DNA from: a virus
Strand: one strand, 5' to 3'
Length of the DNA stretch: 23,820 nt
IMG/VR virus record: IMGVR_UViG_3300025280_000170
Coordinates: 1 to 23,820 of that record
Shown: piece after piece, positions 1 to 7,398 of the stretch
Layout: each line of letters starts with the position of its first letter
Numbering within the stretch: the stretch's first letter is position 1
The notes under the pieces: generated by a model
What the model was told of the DNA's origin: nothing
What the model saw: the letters and a program-made list of their open reading frames with translations, nothing else
The model's database searches: none
Translations under genes and position numbers: made by a program

Positions 1-124
1 CATGAGAACAATAGTATTAATCCAGATACCGGATACCCTGAATTTGAGGGTATGAATTATGATGAACTATGGCGGATGCAGATACAGGGTATCCGGTATC
101 TGGATTAATACTATTGTTCTCATG
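1..124. repeat. 40-bp perfect inverted repeat at the left edge (fold-back)
   Basis: Bases 1-40 are the exact reverse complement of 85-124, separated by 44 unmatched bases. The window begins on the first base of the repeat. Read forward, bases 1-39 encode the same residues (HENNSINPDTGYP) as the adjacent minus-strand gene, then run on in frame as EFEGMNYDELWRMQ. So 1-84 looks like the true continuation of that gene joined in inverted orientation. This is what a contig-end fold-back or amplification chimera gives. A real 40-bp hairpin in the genome is possible but less likely. Confidence 0.85.
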
Positions 125-418
125 TCCTACAGTAAATCTATCCATATCCATTTCAAAAGCATCAAAAGCATCCTCTAATACTCTTGCAATCTCAGGATCT
201 TCCATCATAGCCACAGGAATTATAAGCTCACCCGGAGTAAGGTGTCCCATGACGATATCTCCACCACGGCCTTCCGTAGCTAACTCACCCATATCTTCTT
301 CAATAGGCATACCGCCCATATCCATCATAGCAGCATCAGCCGCTGGAGGGGGCATCATACCCGCTTCTGGACCTGCTGCCTGCTTGGCTTTAAGATTTTC
401 ATACATTGCATCAGGCAT
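17..418 (-). CDS. Phage virion-module protein with GGD-LTPGE motif, 3' end corrupted
   Basis: The product is rich in Met, Ala and Pro at its N-terminus, followed by GRGGDIVMGHLTPGELIIP and an acidic helix. Segments of the type GGD...LTPGE are frequent in virion-associated proteins of T7-like marine phages, often near the portal or internal virion genes. The ATG at 418 has a good ribosome-binding site (AAGGGG) and overlaps the preceding stop by 8 nt. The last authentic residues are about GHENNSINPDTGYP (to base 85). The following 22 residues are read through the inverted segment and are probably artefactual. The forward strand of 1-84 suggests the true continuation is EFEGMNYDELWRMQ. I infer a structural or assembly role from position only; the exact function is unknown. 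Confidence 0.75.
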   Translation of the reverse strand: MPDAMYENLKAKQAAGPEAGMMPPPAADAAMMDMGGMPIEEDMGELATEGRGGDIVMGHLTPGELIIPVAMMEDPEIARVLEDAFDAFEMDMDRFTVGHENNSINPDTGYPVSASAIVHHNSYPQIQGIRYLD

Positions 419-605
419 AGTATTCCCCTTTCTGTTGTTGTGAATATATGTGTCGTAGCTTAGCTACTACATCACGCTGACCACCACGAAAAGCCCAATC
501 TTCTTGAGATATATCTGGACTATATTCAAGTGGAGGGTACAGTTTTTCCAGAATCTTTACTAGATGTTCGTCTAGTACTGGTAGTTTGTCTTTCTGGTTT
601 TTCAT
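411..605 (-). CDS. Small hypothetical protein, 64 aa
   Basis: A 64-residue soluble protein (MKNQKDKLPVLDEH...) with several Trp, Phe and Tyr residues and a predicted helical C-terminus. I cannot assign a family. The ATG at 605 has an AGAAGGG site about 6 nt upstream. The stop overlaps the start of the next gene by 8 nt, which supports translation of this frame. Its first 80 nt overlap the 3' end of the 526-717 gene in another frame. Small proteins in this position, just before the virion genes, are common in T7-like phages. Confidence 0.7.
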   Translation of the reverse strand: MKNQKDKLPVLDEHLVKILEKLYPPLEYSPDISQEDWAFRGGQRDVVAKLRHIYSQQQKGEYYA

Positions 606-717
606 TCGTACCCTTCTCTAATTCTGTAATTCTCTTATCCAATGATTGTAACATTTGAACAGCTTGTAATTGGTTAAGCTGTCCATTAATCATTAATTGT
701 CTATACGGATCTAACAT
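526..717 (-). CDS. Small coiled-coil hypothetical protein, 63 aa
   Basis: The N-terminal two-thirds (MLDPYRQLMINGQLNQLQAVQ...) is an amphipathic helix with coiled-coil spacing. The C-terminal third is a disordered Ser/Thr/Lys/Arg tail. The ATG at 717 lies 2 nt after the ribonucleotide reductase stop codon, and the last codons of that gene supply a GGAGG site 7 nt upstream, so translation is probably coupled. Its disordered tail is exactly the part that overlaps the following gene, suggesting the tail is the less constrained frame. Function unknown. Confidence 0.65.
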   Translation of the reverse strand: MLDPYRQLMINGQLNQLQAVQMLQSLDKRITELEKGTNEKPERQTTSTRRTSSKDSGKTVPST

Positions 718-719
718 TC

Positions 720-2621
720 TTACGCCTCCACTAAATCTACTACTTCACAAGATCCACCAGTACACGCTAATGTTTGTGATCCTTTGGTGGTATCTTCAAC
801 TTCATAAGAACTAAGCTTAGAGAAATCTACCAACGGCATTTTATCAGACATCATTTTATATCTAACCTCATCAACCGTTTCGAATGGAGCTTGTTCATAA
901 ATATGATCGACTTTAGGTAAGAAAGAAATACCCTGAATGTCATCAAAGTTCTCCCATACCCAAGCACCGACAGATAGAAACTCATCATCAGAATAATTTA
1001 CAGTGATGGATGGATTATGATCACACCAATGATTCTTATAGACTCGCCATAACTCTAGATGTTCCAATGCCGTAACCTCATCTGCTGTTTTCCCATACTT
1101 AGGTGCTTGCATGGGGAACGAGAATACCGCAGTACTGTTTGGATTTAATACACAGTCTTCTGAGGGTACTCCCGAATCATTCAGAAAGAAGTACAATGGA
1201 TCTTTCTTATCAATACGTACTCTACGAATATAATACCTAGAATATCTAGGGTGGATACCTGATGCTGTGTTACTAAGACATGATACAGTCCCACTAGGTT
1301 TTACGCAGGTTATTGCAGCCGAAGGATTGATATTTATTTCCTTGGCCCAACTTGTATTAGTTCGTCTTGCAAATTCTCGCCAACGATTCAGACGACCCGA
1401 TAATTTATTAAGTCCATCTTTACCCCACATCAACGGGTTGTCATAAATTCCAGTAAAGGAAACACCTAGTAATCTCTCATCTCTAACATTCTCTTCCCAA
1501 TCATTAGAAAGGTAGGGGAAGTAAGTAAAGGAAGATTGAATAGTACCAAGTATGGTAGCAGCCTCAATCTTCCTTTTGATATCAGAGATCTTATCATCAG
1601 GTCGTATAATAATCTCAGTTAAATTACAGAACTGCTTAGGTCTTAGTAAGATCTCAGCACATGGGTTTACCCCATAGTCAATAGCTGAGTCTCGTCCTAA
1701 CCATTCGCATTGTTCTTGTGCGCCCATGCGATTAAAGATACCACGTTCACCAGAATGGGAGTCATATAAATCTCTCCACTCAGTCATGAACTCGGTTAAC
1801 GATGGCCGTCCATTGTAGACCGCTGAGTTATTAGCAAGAGAACGATGGCCGGAACCTTCCCACCATGCACCACTCTTGCACTTACCCATCTCACGATCAG
1901 TTAAATCAGATAGGGAAATCATTGCAGATCTACGTACACCACCAACAATAATCGACTTAGCAATAACGCAGCAAATATCATGGCACTCCAAGGAAGTAAG
2001 CTTACGTCCTTGGGCATTCTCAAATACCTTAACAACATACTTAAAGACAGCTTCCAAAGGCTCAGGACCAGAGGCTCTACCACCAAAGGTATGTAGTCTA
2101 CTACCAGCGGATCTAATTTGTGTGAGATCCCAAGTTGGATGGACACCCTTTAACCATAGGTTTTCGAGTAGTTCGAGGCAGGCATTAGCCCAACCCTCTT
2201 TGGAATCTTCGACAGTAACCTTAACGCCCTTGACCCTCATAATATCTGAAGGAACTTTAGGCAGCTTACTTACAACCTTCGACTCGACCGAGTAGCCCAC
2301 TCCAGTTCCATTCATTAGAATATACATAAGCTCACTAAAGGCTCTAGGGGTGTCGATCTCTAGATAAGAACAATTATAGATACAAGTATTATCTCTGTCC
2401 GCAGCCTCACCAGCGGTCATCAAAGCTCTCATACTTGGCATGATCTCGTGTTTTAAGATCATATCCTTAATGTACGGGGCTTTATCCAGTAAGATAGGGA
2501 ACTTATCCGTAATCCAATCCCAATATCTAGTAACAGTTTCTTCCCAAGTTTCTCTTCGTCGAACACCATCAAGCCAACGAGCATATCTCGATACGGCAAT
2601 GAAATTTCTGAAGGTATCCAT
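720..2621 (-). CDS. nrdJ: Class II (adenosylcobalamin-dependent) ribonucleoside-triphosphate reductase
   Basis: Reduces ribonucleoside triphosphates to dNTPs using a B12-derived thiyl radical, supplying precursors for phage DNA. It is 633 aa, shorter than the roughly 740-aa Lactobacillus monomeric enzyme. Visible catalytic features: Cys84 in CIYNCSY and Cys332 in FCNLTE (the reducible pair), the NPCAEILL active-site loop at 319-326 with radical Cys321 and Glu323, the KPSGTVS nucleotide-site motif, and the C-terminal CTGGSC pair (Cys620, Cys625) that exchanges electrons with a reductant. The start shares one base with the dUTPase stop (TAATG), so the two are translationally coupled. B12-dependent reductases are common in aquatic phages. 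The enzyme needs no oxygen but depends on host cobalamin. Confidence 0.96.
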   Translation of the reverse strand: MDTFRNFIAVSRYARWLDGVRRRETWEETVTRYWDWITDKFPILLDKAPYIKDMILKHEIMPSMRALMTAGEAADRDNTCIYNCSYLEIDTPRAFSELMYILMNGTGVGYSVESKVVSKLPKVPSDIMRVKGVKVTVEDSKEGWANACLELLENLWLKGVHPTWDLTQIRSAGSRLHTFGGRASGPEPLEAVFKYVVKVFENAQGRKLTSLECHDICCVIAKSIIVGGVRRSAMISLSDLTDREMGKCKSGAWWEGSGHRSLANNSAVYNGRPSLTEFMTEWRDLYDSHSGERGIFNRMGAQEQCEWLGRDSAIDYGVNPCAEILLRPKQFCNLTEIIIRPDDKISDIKRKIEAATILGTIQSSFTYFPYLSNDWEENVRDERLLGVSFTGIYDNPLMWGKDGLNKLSGRLNRWREFARRTNTSWAKEININPSAAITCVKPSGTVSCLSNTASGIHPRYSRYYIRRVRIDKKDPLYFFLNDSGVPSEDCVLNPNSTAVFSFPMQAPKYGKTADEVTALEHLELWRVYKNHWCDHNPSITVNYSDDEFLSVGAWVWENFDDIQGISFLPKVDHIYEQAPFETVDEVRYKMMSDKMPLVDFSKLSSYEVEDTTKGSQTLACTGGSCEVVDLVEA

Positions 2622-3088
2622 TAGTCAACCCCCGTACTTCCGAATCCTCCAGATCCTCTCTCGGTATCTGCTAAATCACAGACATCCACAAGCTGAACTT
2701 TAGCATAAGGCACAAGAATAAGCTGTGCTATTCTCATACCGGAAGTTATTTCGAATGGTTCTGACCCTGAATTTCTTATTACAATAATTACATCGCCTCT
2801 ATAGTCACTGTCAATGACTCCAATTCCATTGGCTAGATGGATTCCCTCTTGGCTCAAACCTGAGCGAGAGGCGATTAAGCCGAAGTATCCCGGTGGAATA
2901 CCTATTGATAATCCTGCTGATATATGAACACACTCACCGGGCTTAATTGTCTTACTACCTTTTATCCCTGCTCTCAGATCTAGCCCGGCTGAACCCTCAG
3001 TAGCATGAGAGGGAGTCGGTAGATAGGAAAGGGAAGGCATAAAGTCAACATGCAAAGGTGGCGGTTCAGTCATTGAATTACTACTCAT
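2621..3088 (-). CDS. dut: dUTPase (deoxyuridine 5'-triphosphate nucleotidohydrolase)
   Basis: Hydrolyses dUTP to dUMP and pyrophosphate, which keeps uracil out of phage DNA and feeds dTMP synthesis. At 155 aa it is the normal length for the homotrimeric family. All five motifs are visible: AGLDLRA, ASRSGLS, the catalytic-Asp segment GVIDSDYRGD, the IAQLILVP segment, and the C-terminal GSGGFGSTG that closes over the active site. A strong AAGGAG site precedes the ATG at 3088. A promoter-like motif (3105-3136) lies just upstream. It is the first gene of a dut-nrdJ unit. Confidence 0.96.
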   Translation of the reverse strand: MSSNSMTEPPPLHVDFMPSLSYLPTPSHATEGSAGLDLRAGIKGSKTIKPGECVHISAGLSIGIPPGYFGLIASRSGLSQEGIHLANGIGVIDSDYRGDVIIVIRNSGSEPFEITSGMRIAQLILVPYAKVQLVDVCDLADTERGSGGFGSTGVD

Positions 3089-3104
3089 GATTTCTCCTTC
3101 TGGA

Positions 3105-3136
3105 TATACTATTATACCCGGTTATTCGGCATACCT
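3105..3136 (-). promoter_or_regulatory. Promoter-like motif, family B, upstream of dut-nrdJ
   Basis: This 32-base segment matches the one upstream of RNAP1 (15205-15236) at 28 positions. The minus-strand core is ATAACCGGGTATA followed by ATAGTATA. Both copies lie in short untranslated gaps directly before a gene, as phage promoters do. The GGG after ATAACC could be the initiation site, as at T7 promoters. The TATAAT within it also resembles a host -10 box, but I see no convincing -35 box. This copy overlaps the last five codons of the exonuclease gene. Confidence 0.6.
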
Positions 3137-3847
3137 GTCTGGAAGGCTCCAGAGGGTGATTTCTTTAGTTTCTTTATTATATTCACCATCTCGTAGGATA
3201 CGAAGAGATCTAGCCTGTGCTAAAAATGAATCCATGTTATGACCATCTTCTTCATATGCCCACCAAATTTCCCACCACCAATCTTCATCATCAAACGGTA
3301 GGATATTCTTTTCGAAAAAGCTCTTACCTTTTCTAAACAACCCCGGTATATTATCGGTCCCATCTCCAGATATTAACTGACAAGCAAAGAATTTATCTGC
3401 TTCATAGTCAGAAACCAGAGTAGGTTCTGGTTCCTTATCAGGATTCCAATGCCATCCCGGTACTCCTCTAAGATCTTTATCTATAGTAACAGCAATAGCC
3501 TTACCAGAAGATGCCCCAATTCCCATGAGATCATCTGCCTCAATAGTAGGGACCATACGAACATCACCTAAAGTATCTAATATTTCTTTCGAGTATTCAA
3601 GACACTCGGGTACTGGTTTATCGTTTCGGTTAAACTTATACGAAGGTAAACACTTCCTTCTAAAGTTTGTTTCTCTATCGCAAGACCTAGCCAAAATAAC
3701 ATTATCAACACCCTCCGGTGTCCAATTAATAATATCTTGCTTTAATCTTGATTCCAGTTCATCAATACCCTCAACGTCAGCCCAAAAGGATGCACGATAT
3801 ATAAGAATATCACTATCTAAAATTGCAATGCTAGGTTTCTTCATCAT
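3122..3847 (-). CDS. T7 gp6-like 5'-3' exonuclease (FEN/PIN-like)
   Basis: A flap/5'-exonuclease-type nuclease that removes primers and degrades host DNA during T7-like replication. The 241 residues show the family's acidic metal ligands in order: DSDILIYRA (Asp11, Asp13), a basic RRKCLPSYKFNR segment (about 64-74), EADDLMG (Glu103, Asp105, Asp106), TIDKDL (Asp123, Asp125) and SGDGTDNIPG (Asp162, Asp165, helix-hairpin-helix region). It starts with two consecutive ATGs. The second (3844) sits at better distance from GAGG, so the protein may be one residue shorter. It overlaps the kinase gene upstream by 17 nt. The position after polymerase matches T7 gene order. Confidence 0.9.
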   Translation of the reverse strand: MMKKPSIAILDSDILIYRASFWADVEGIDELESRLKQDIINWTPEGVDNVILARSCDRETNFRRKCLPSYKFNRNDKPVPECLEYSKEILDTLGDVRMVPTIEADDLMGIGASSGKAIAVTIDKDLRGVPGWHWNPDKEPEPTLVSDYEADKFFACQLISGDGTDNIPGLFRKGKSFFEKNILPFDDEDWWWEIWWAYEEDGHNMDSFLAQARSLRILRDGEYNKETKEITLWSLPDRYAE

Positions 3848-4547
3848 CGTCCTCTAATTTATCAAACAAGTCCATCATCTTTTCCCAAATATCATCTTGA
3901 GATTCTATAATCTCTAACCATGTTTCATCGTCTTCATCATCAGAAGGATGTGGTTCCATGCCACACCAAATAGGTAATGCTTTCTTTACTCTTTGAGTCA
4001 ACGCATCTAAAGTATCATTATTGTATACCAACCAATCAAATAATTCAGCATAATCTGATTCTTCATCTGTTTCAATTATATTAGCAAGATACTCTGATTC
4101 ATCCTTACGCCAATCTGCATCATCATTAGGTAACTTGCGATCACTAGCCATCAGGAATAATTGTACTGCGTCATGGTGTTTACCATATGCAACTTCATTT
4201 AAATATCTACAATCATCCACAATAACTAAAGTTTCCCAATATTTATTACCCACTTTTAAGAGCTTAATCTCTTCAGCCATTACTTCTAATAAGTCATGGT
4301 GAAATCGTTTCACCCAATGATCCTTATCTTCTAATCTTTTTTCTCTTCCAACCTGTTGACAATATTCTCTATACTTCTCAGGCTGTTCTTCTTTTCCATA
4401 ACCCAAAGACTTTGCTTCTCGTTTTAAAGCACCTGCAAAAGACATAAGCTTTGGTCGTAGACCGCTGTTAAAAGCAAACTCGGCTATATGCTTAGCCAAA
4501 GTAGTCTTTCCAACGCCAGCCTTTCCTCCTATTAAAATTAGGTGCAT
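3831..4547 (-). CDS. P-loop kinase, deoxynucleoside monophosphate kinase-like
   Basis: A 238-aa NTPase beginning MHLILIGGKAGVGKTT, a textbook Walker A loop near the N-terminus. TLVIVDDCRYLNE further on serves as the Walker B and DxRY-type segment found in phage and adenylovirus-type (d)NMP kinases. This would phosphorylate (d)NMPs released from host DNA, fitting the neighbouring dUTPase and reductase. The C-terminus is strongly acidic. I chose the ATG at 4547 because AAGGAG lies 8 nt upstream; the longer frame to 4583 has no site. It overlaps the upstream gene by 56 nt. The fold is clear; substrate specificity is inferred. Confidence 0.78.
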   Translation of the reverse strand: MHLILIGGKAGVGKTTLAKHIAEFAFNSGLRPKLMSFAGALKREAKSLGYGKEEQPEKYREYCQQVGREKRLEDKDHWVKRFHHDLLEVMAEEIKLLKVGNKYWETLVIVDDCRYLNEVAYGKHHDAVQLFLMASDRKLPNDDADWRKDESEYLANIIETDEESDYAELFDWLVYNNDTLDALTQRVKKALPIWCGMEPHPSDDEDDETWLEIIESQDDIWEKMMDLFDKLEDDDEET

Positions 4548-5028
4548 TTTGTATCTCCTTGTATAAGTTTGCGGGTATCGCAAAATTACCCACAGGTAAT
4601 CCTATGTCTTGTAATATGTGACACACCGCAGTTGTACAAGTTTTTGTTTTTCTTACAAATAAAAATCTGGTAATGAAATACCATAAACTTAATCGCCATC
4701 TTGTTCCAACGTAAGATGGAAATAAAAACTTATCAATCTTGCTAACATCAAACTCAAACTCTCCCAATTCAATCATGATATCCGCCTTACCAAAGTAACT
4801 GTAAACAGCATCTGTAGGATAAAAGGCGGCTTGTCTATTCTCAGTACACAATAAAGTGAGATCTAAACCCTTACAATAAATTCTAATATCACAATGAGTA
4901 TAGGGTATACTAGAGAAAAACTTGAATATCCATTGTCCAATATTCAATTCTTTCTCTTTAAGTTCTTTTGGTCTTAAAGCTGGATTAGTCCAATGAAAGA
5001 AACCAACAGAAACATGGAATCTATTCAT
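4492..5028 (-). CDS. Hypothetical protein, possible NlpC/P60- or papain-like thiol hydrolase fold
   Basis: A 178-aa protein. Two features suggest a permuted papain/NlpC-P60 arrangement: PYTHCDIRIYC, with a His at the start of a strand, and TKTCTTAVCHILQDIGLP, with a Cys at the start of a helix. In the permuted family the catalytic His precedes the Cys in just this way. A hydrophobic aromatic segment (LSLWYFITRFLFV) separates them and could be membrane-associated. The C-terminus is basic. The start overlaps the upstream stop by 8 nt (ATGAATAG), and no strong ribosome-binding site is seen, so translation is probably coupled. Function unknown; the peptidase reading is tentative. Confidence 0.6.
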   Translation of the reverse strand: MNRFHVSVGFFHWTNPALRPKELKEKELNIGQWIFKFFSSIPYTHCDIRIYCKGLDLTLLCTENRQAAFYPTDAVYSYFGKADIMIELGEFEFDVSKIDKFLFPSYVGTRWRLSLWYFITRFLFVRKTKTCTTAVCHILQDIGLPVGNFAIPANLYKEIQNAPNFNRRKGWRWKDYFG

Positions 5029-5374
5029 AGAAAATTGACAAGCCTAGTGCAACAGCCAAAGCATGTTCCATTCTAGCCCCTAAGCTTTCCTCCCAGCCTT
5101 TTAACATATAGATACTATGGACCTCAAACAATGCTTCTACATCCCGTTTCAAGGCTTCTTTTAATTCTTCTTTAGTCATATCTTTAGATGGATCTATCCC
5201 GTAAATTCTATCCATTTCTGCTGGATTAACAGGATCCCAAACCATCTTTCTAATTAAACGCTTCTCTGCTCTATCAAAAGCCTCATGATTGAGGTTCTTC
5301 CGTCCTCGCATTGGACCAGCTATATAAACTTTAATTTTACTGTACTCTTTATGTGGTATATCTATTAATGACAT
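5021..5374 (-). CDS. DUF4406 protein, nucleoside 2-deoxyribosyltransferase-like
   Basis: About 117 aa. The opening KVYIAGPMRG, a PVNPAEMD segment and the closing YMLKGWEESLGARMEHALA are the hallmarks of DUF4406. That family shares the fold of nucleoside 2-deoxyribosyltransferases and is common in phages beside nucleotide-metabolism genes. It may act in nucleoside salvage or base exchange, but no activity can be claimed from sequence alone. The frame opens at a TTG (5383); the first ATG at 5374 is preferred, with GAAGGA about 10 nt upstream. It overlaps the polymerase stop by 10 nt. Confidence 0.82.
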   Translation of the reverse strand: MSLIDIPHKEYSKIKVYIAGPMRGRKNLNHEAFDRAEKRLIRKMVWDPVNPAEMDRIYGIDPSKDMTKEELKEALKRDVEALFEVHSIYMLKGWEESLGARMEHALAVALGLSIFYE

Positions 5375-7077
5375 TCTGCCCAATTCCTTCCAACAATATA
5401 ATTACCATCTAATTCAATTTTACAATCGAGTCGCTCTCCTGCTTCTCTTATACTATCACACCCCATCTTACCTATATTATCTGCTACATCTTTCTTAGCC
5501 TCAAGTTGCCATTCATCATGTACAGTAGCTATAAATCTAGCTGCACCCTCCAAACCTGCTCGCTTAATCTTCCTGTCTAATATACATTGAGCAAGTTTCA
5601 TTATAATAGCTCCGTCACCCTGTAGCTGGACATTGAGTGCAGCATGTACCGAACGACATGGAACTTCGCGGCCATCTAGCAACTGTATTGTACCAGATTT
5701 ACTCACCTGAAACTTACAATTCTGAATTACTTTCTTTAAAGCTGGCAACTTTTGCAGGAATTGTGCCTTAAGATTCTTTCCGACCGCAGCGGTTTGTCCC
5801 ACGATCTTTCCAATCTTAGCATCACCAGCCCCATATATAAAACCATAGAAGAAAGTTTTTGCCGCATTTCTGGAGGGCAATCCAGCAAGCCTCTGATTCT
5901 CATCATGAATATCCTTTTCTATAATAATTTTTCCGTAGTTACCACGATCATAAGGATACATTCTACTAGCTAACATTCTAGCTTCCAATCCCTGTGCATC
6001 AATACCAACTTGAACCCAACCATCTTTAGGTATGAACAAAGCTCTTGCTCGTTTATCGCTACTTACTTGTTGGAGATTAGGTTGGCTTGCGGTCATGCGA
6101 CCTGTCACAGTACCTTGTGGATTAATAGAACCATGTATACGACCATCTCTTGAATTAGATGCACGAGTAACCCAATCAGTTACCTGCCCCATTAGCTTAA
6201 TAATGTTAAAGTATTCAACCAGTTTCTTAGCCTCAGGATATTTTAACTTCTTGAGTACAGCCTCATCTACCTTCGGGTTTCCCTTTTCGGTTTGAGGTGC
6301 TTTCCATCCATACTTTTCCTTCAGTCTCTCAGCTATTTGCTTTCTAGAGCCGGGGTTGAAGATAGTTATCTTATCCTTTAATCTCTTACCAGTCTTATCT
6401 GAGAATCGTGTTTGAACAACAGGAGGAAAGATGTCTTTTAGGTCTTCTCGTATATCCTCTGATCTCTTCTCTAGCTTGGTTAACAACTCCTTACCCTTTG
6501 GTAAGTCAAAGTTAAAACCATTAGCCGTTTGATTAGCGATGATCTCAGTAATGATATGTTCAAACCTAACAATCTTTATGTTAGCCTTAATAAAATCTAA
6601 TTGATACTTATAGATCTTATGATTGAGGGACACATCCCCTCGACAATAGCCTATCATTTTCTCGTTGAATGCTGCCCACCCACCATCATATTCTAACTTA
6701 GGGTAGTTAAGATATGTTCCCCAACAATCTAGTGAGTTACCCGTTAGAGGGTGTTGAGATTTATCTGGAAACATTAACTTACTAATAATAAGAGTGTCTA
6801 ATGCTCTTGTCAAAGAACTTAGGATAGGTCCGTAGATACGCTCCAATAGAGGAATGTCATACATCAGAATGTTATGACCTATAATAACATCAGCATTCCT
6901 TAGCTCCTCTACCCCCTCTTCTATCTCACAAGGTCCATATTCTTTATACTCACCAGTGTCTAGGTTCTTCGTTACCATACAGTATACGGTATCCGCTTCT
7001 TTAAACACCTGACCTTTAGAGTTCAATACAACTTCTGTTAAACCATTTGCTTCAATATCAAATACGATCCGGTTCAT
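5365..7077 (-). CDS. T7-like family A DNA polymerase with 3'-5' exonuclease
   Basis: The replicative polymerase, 570 aa against 704 in T7. Proofreading motifs: Exo I FDIEANGL (Asp7, Glu9), Exo II GHNILMYDIPLL (Asp74), Exo III YCRGDVSL (Tyr144, Asp148). Polymerase motifs: A GIDAQGLEARML (Asp360), B RNAAKTFFYGFIYG (Lys407, Tyr411, Tyr415), C TVHDEWQ (His520-Glu522). Tyr411 aligns with E. coli Pol I position 762 and T7 Tyr526, the T7-type state. Between DIFPPV and FNPGSRKQI there are only about 20 residues, where T7 carries its roughly 76-residue thioredoxin-binding insertion. The ATG has AGGAG 6 nt upstream and follows the previous stop closely. Confidence 0.97.
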   Translation of the reverse strand: MNRIVFDIEANGLTEVVLNSKGQVFKEADTVYCMVTKNLDTGEYKEYGPCEIEEGVEELRNADVIIGHNILMYDIPLLERIYGPILSSLTRALDTLIISKLMFPDKSQHPLTGNSLDCWGTYLNYPKLEYDGGWAAFNEKMIGYCRGDVSLNHKIYKYQLDFIKANIKIVRFEHIITEIIANQTANGFNFDLPKGKELLTKLEKRSEDIREDLKDIFPPVVQTRFSDKTGKRLKDKITIFNPGSRKQIAERLKEKYGWKAPQTEKGNPKVDEAVLKKLKYPEAKKLVEYFNIIKLMGQVTDWVTRASNSRDGRIHGSINPQGTVTGRMTASQPNLQQVSSDKRARALFIPKDGWVQVGIDAQGLEARMLASRMYPYDRGNYGKIIIEKDIHDENQRLAGLPSRNAAKTFFYGFIYGAGDAKIGKIVGQTAAVGKNLKAQFLQKLPALKKVIQNCKFQVSKSGTIQLLDGREVPCRSVHAALNVQLQGDGAIIMKLAQCILDRKIKRAGLEGAARFIATVHDEWQLEAKKDVADNIGKMGCDSIREAGERLDCKIELDGNYIVGRNWAECH

Positions 7078-7086
7078 AAGGATCTC

Positions 7087-7398
7087 CTAAAAGTAACGCC
7101 AGCTTCCTTTTCGTTCCCATTCATGAGGGGACTCAGCTTCATTTCCCATAAACCTAACATGAGAATAACTTCGTCCATCACTATGTAATACATAAATATA
7201 GTGGTGATTATCATGCTCGTATGAGATTTTAATCTTATCTAAAGACCTGTCTACATTGACTGGTACTTTAAAAGAATCTTCCCCGATTGCCATAGAGATT
7301 TGATGATCCCCGTCAGGTAATATAGTAACATCCTGTGTTAGATTAACCGTACTCTCATGGTCTATCAGTTCCATCTTAGGTGTTTGTTCTTCAGCCAT
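7087..7398 (-). CDS. Hypothetical protein, 103 aa
   Basis: A small, probably beta-rich acidic protein (MAEEQTPKMELIDHES...). A His- and Tyr-rich stretch (HDNHHYIYVLHSDGRSYSHV) could bind a metal or nucleic acid, but I recognise no family. The ATG at 7398 overlaps the primase-helicase stop by 8 nt (ATGGCTGA) and has a GGGGA site. It sits between helicase and polymerase, where T7 has small accessory genes. A role at the replisome is an inference from position only. Confidence 0.7.
   Translation of the reverse strand: MAEEQTPKMELIDHESTVNLTQDVTILPDGDHQISMAIGEDSFKVPVNVDRSLDKIKISYEHDNHHYIYVLHSDGRSYSHVRFMGNEAESPHEWERKGSWRYF

Noticed and set aside
3105-3136. A host sigma-70 promoter (TATAAT)
   Set aside because: The -10-like hexamer exists, but there is no acceptable -35 box at 16-18 nt, and the second copy (15205-15236) has TATAGT instead. 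The wider 32-base conservation argues for a phage-specific motif.
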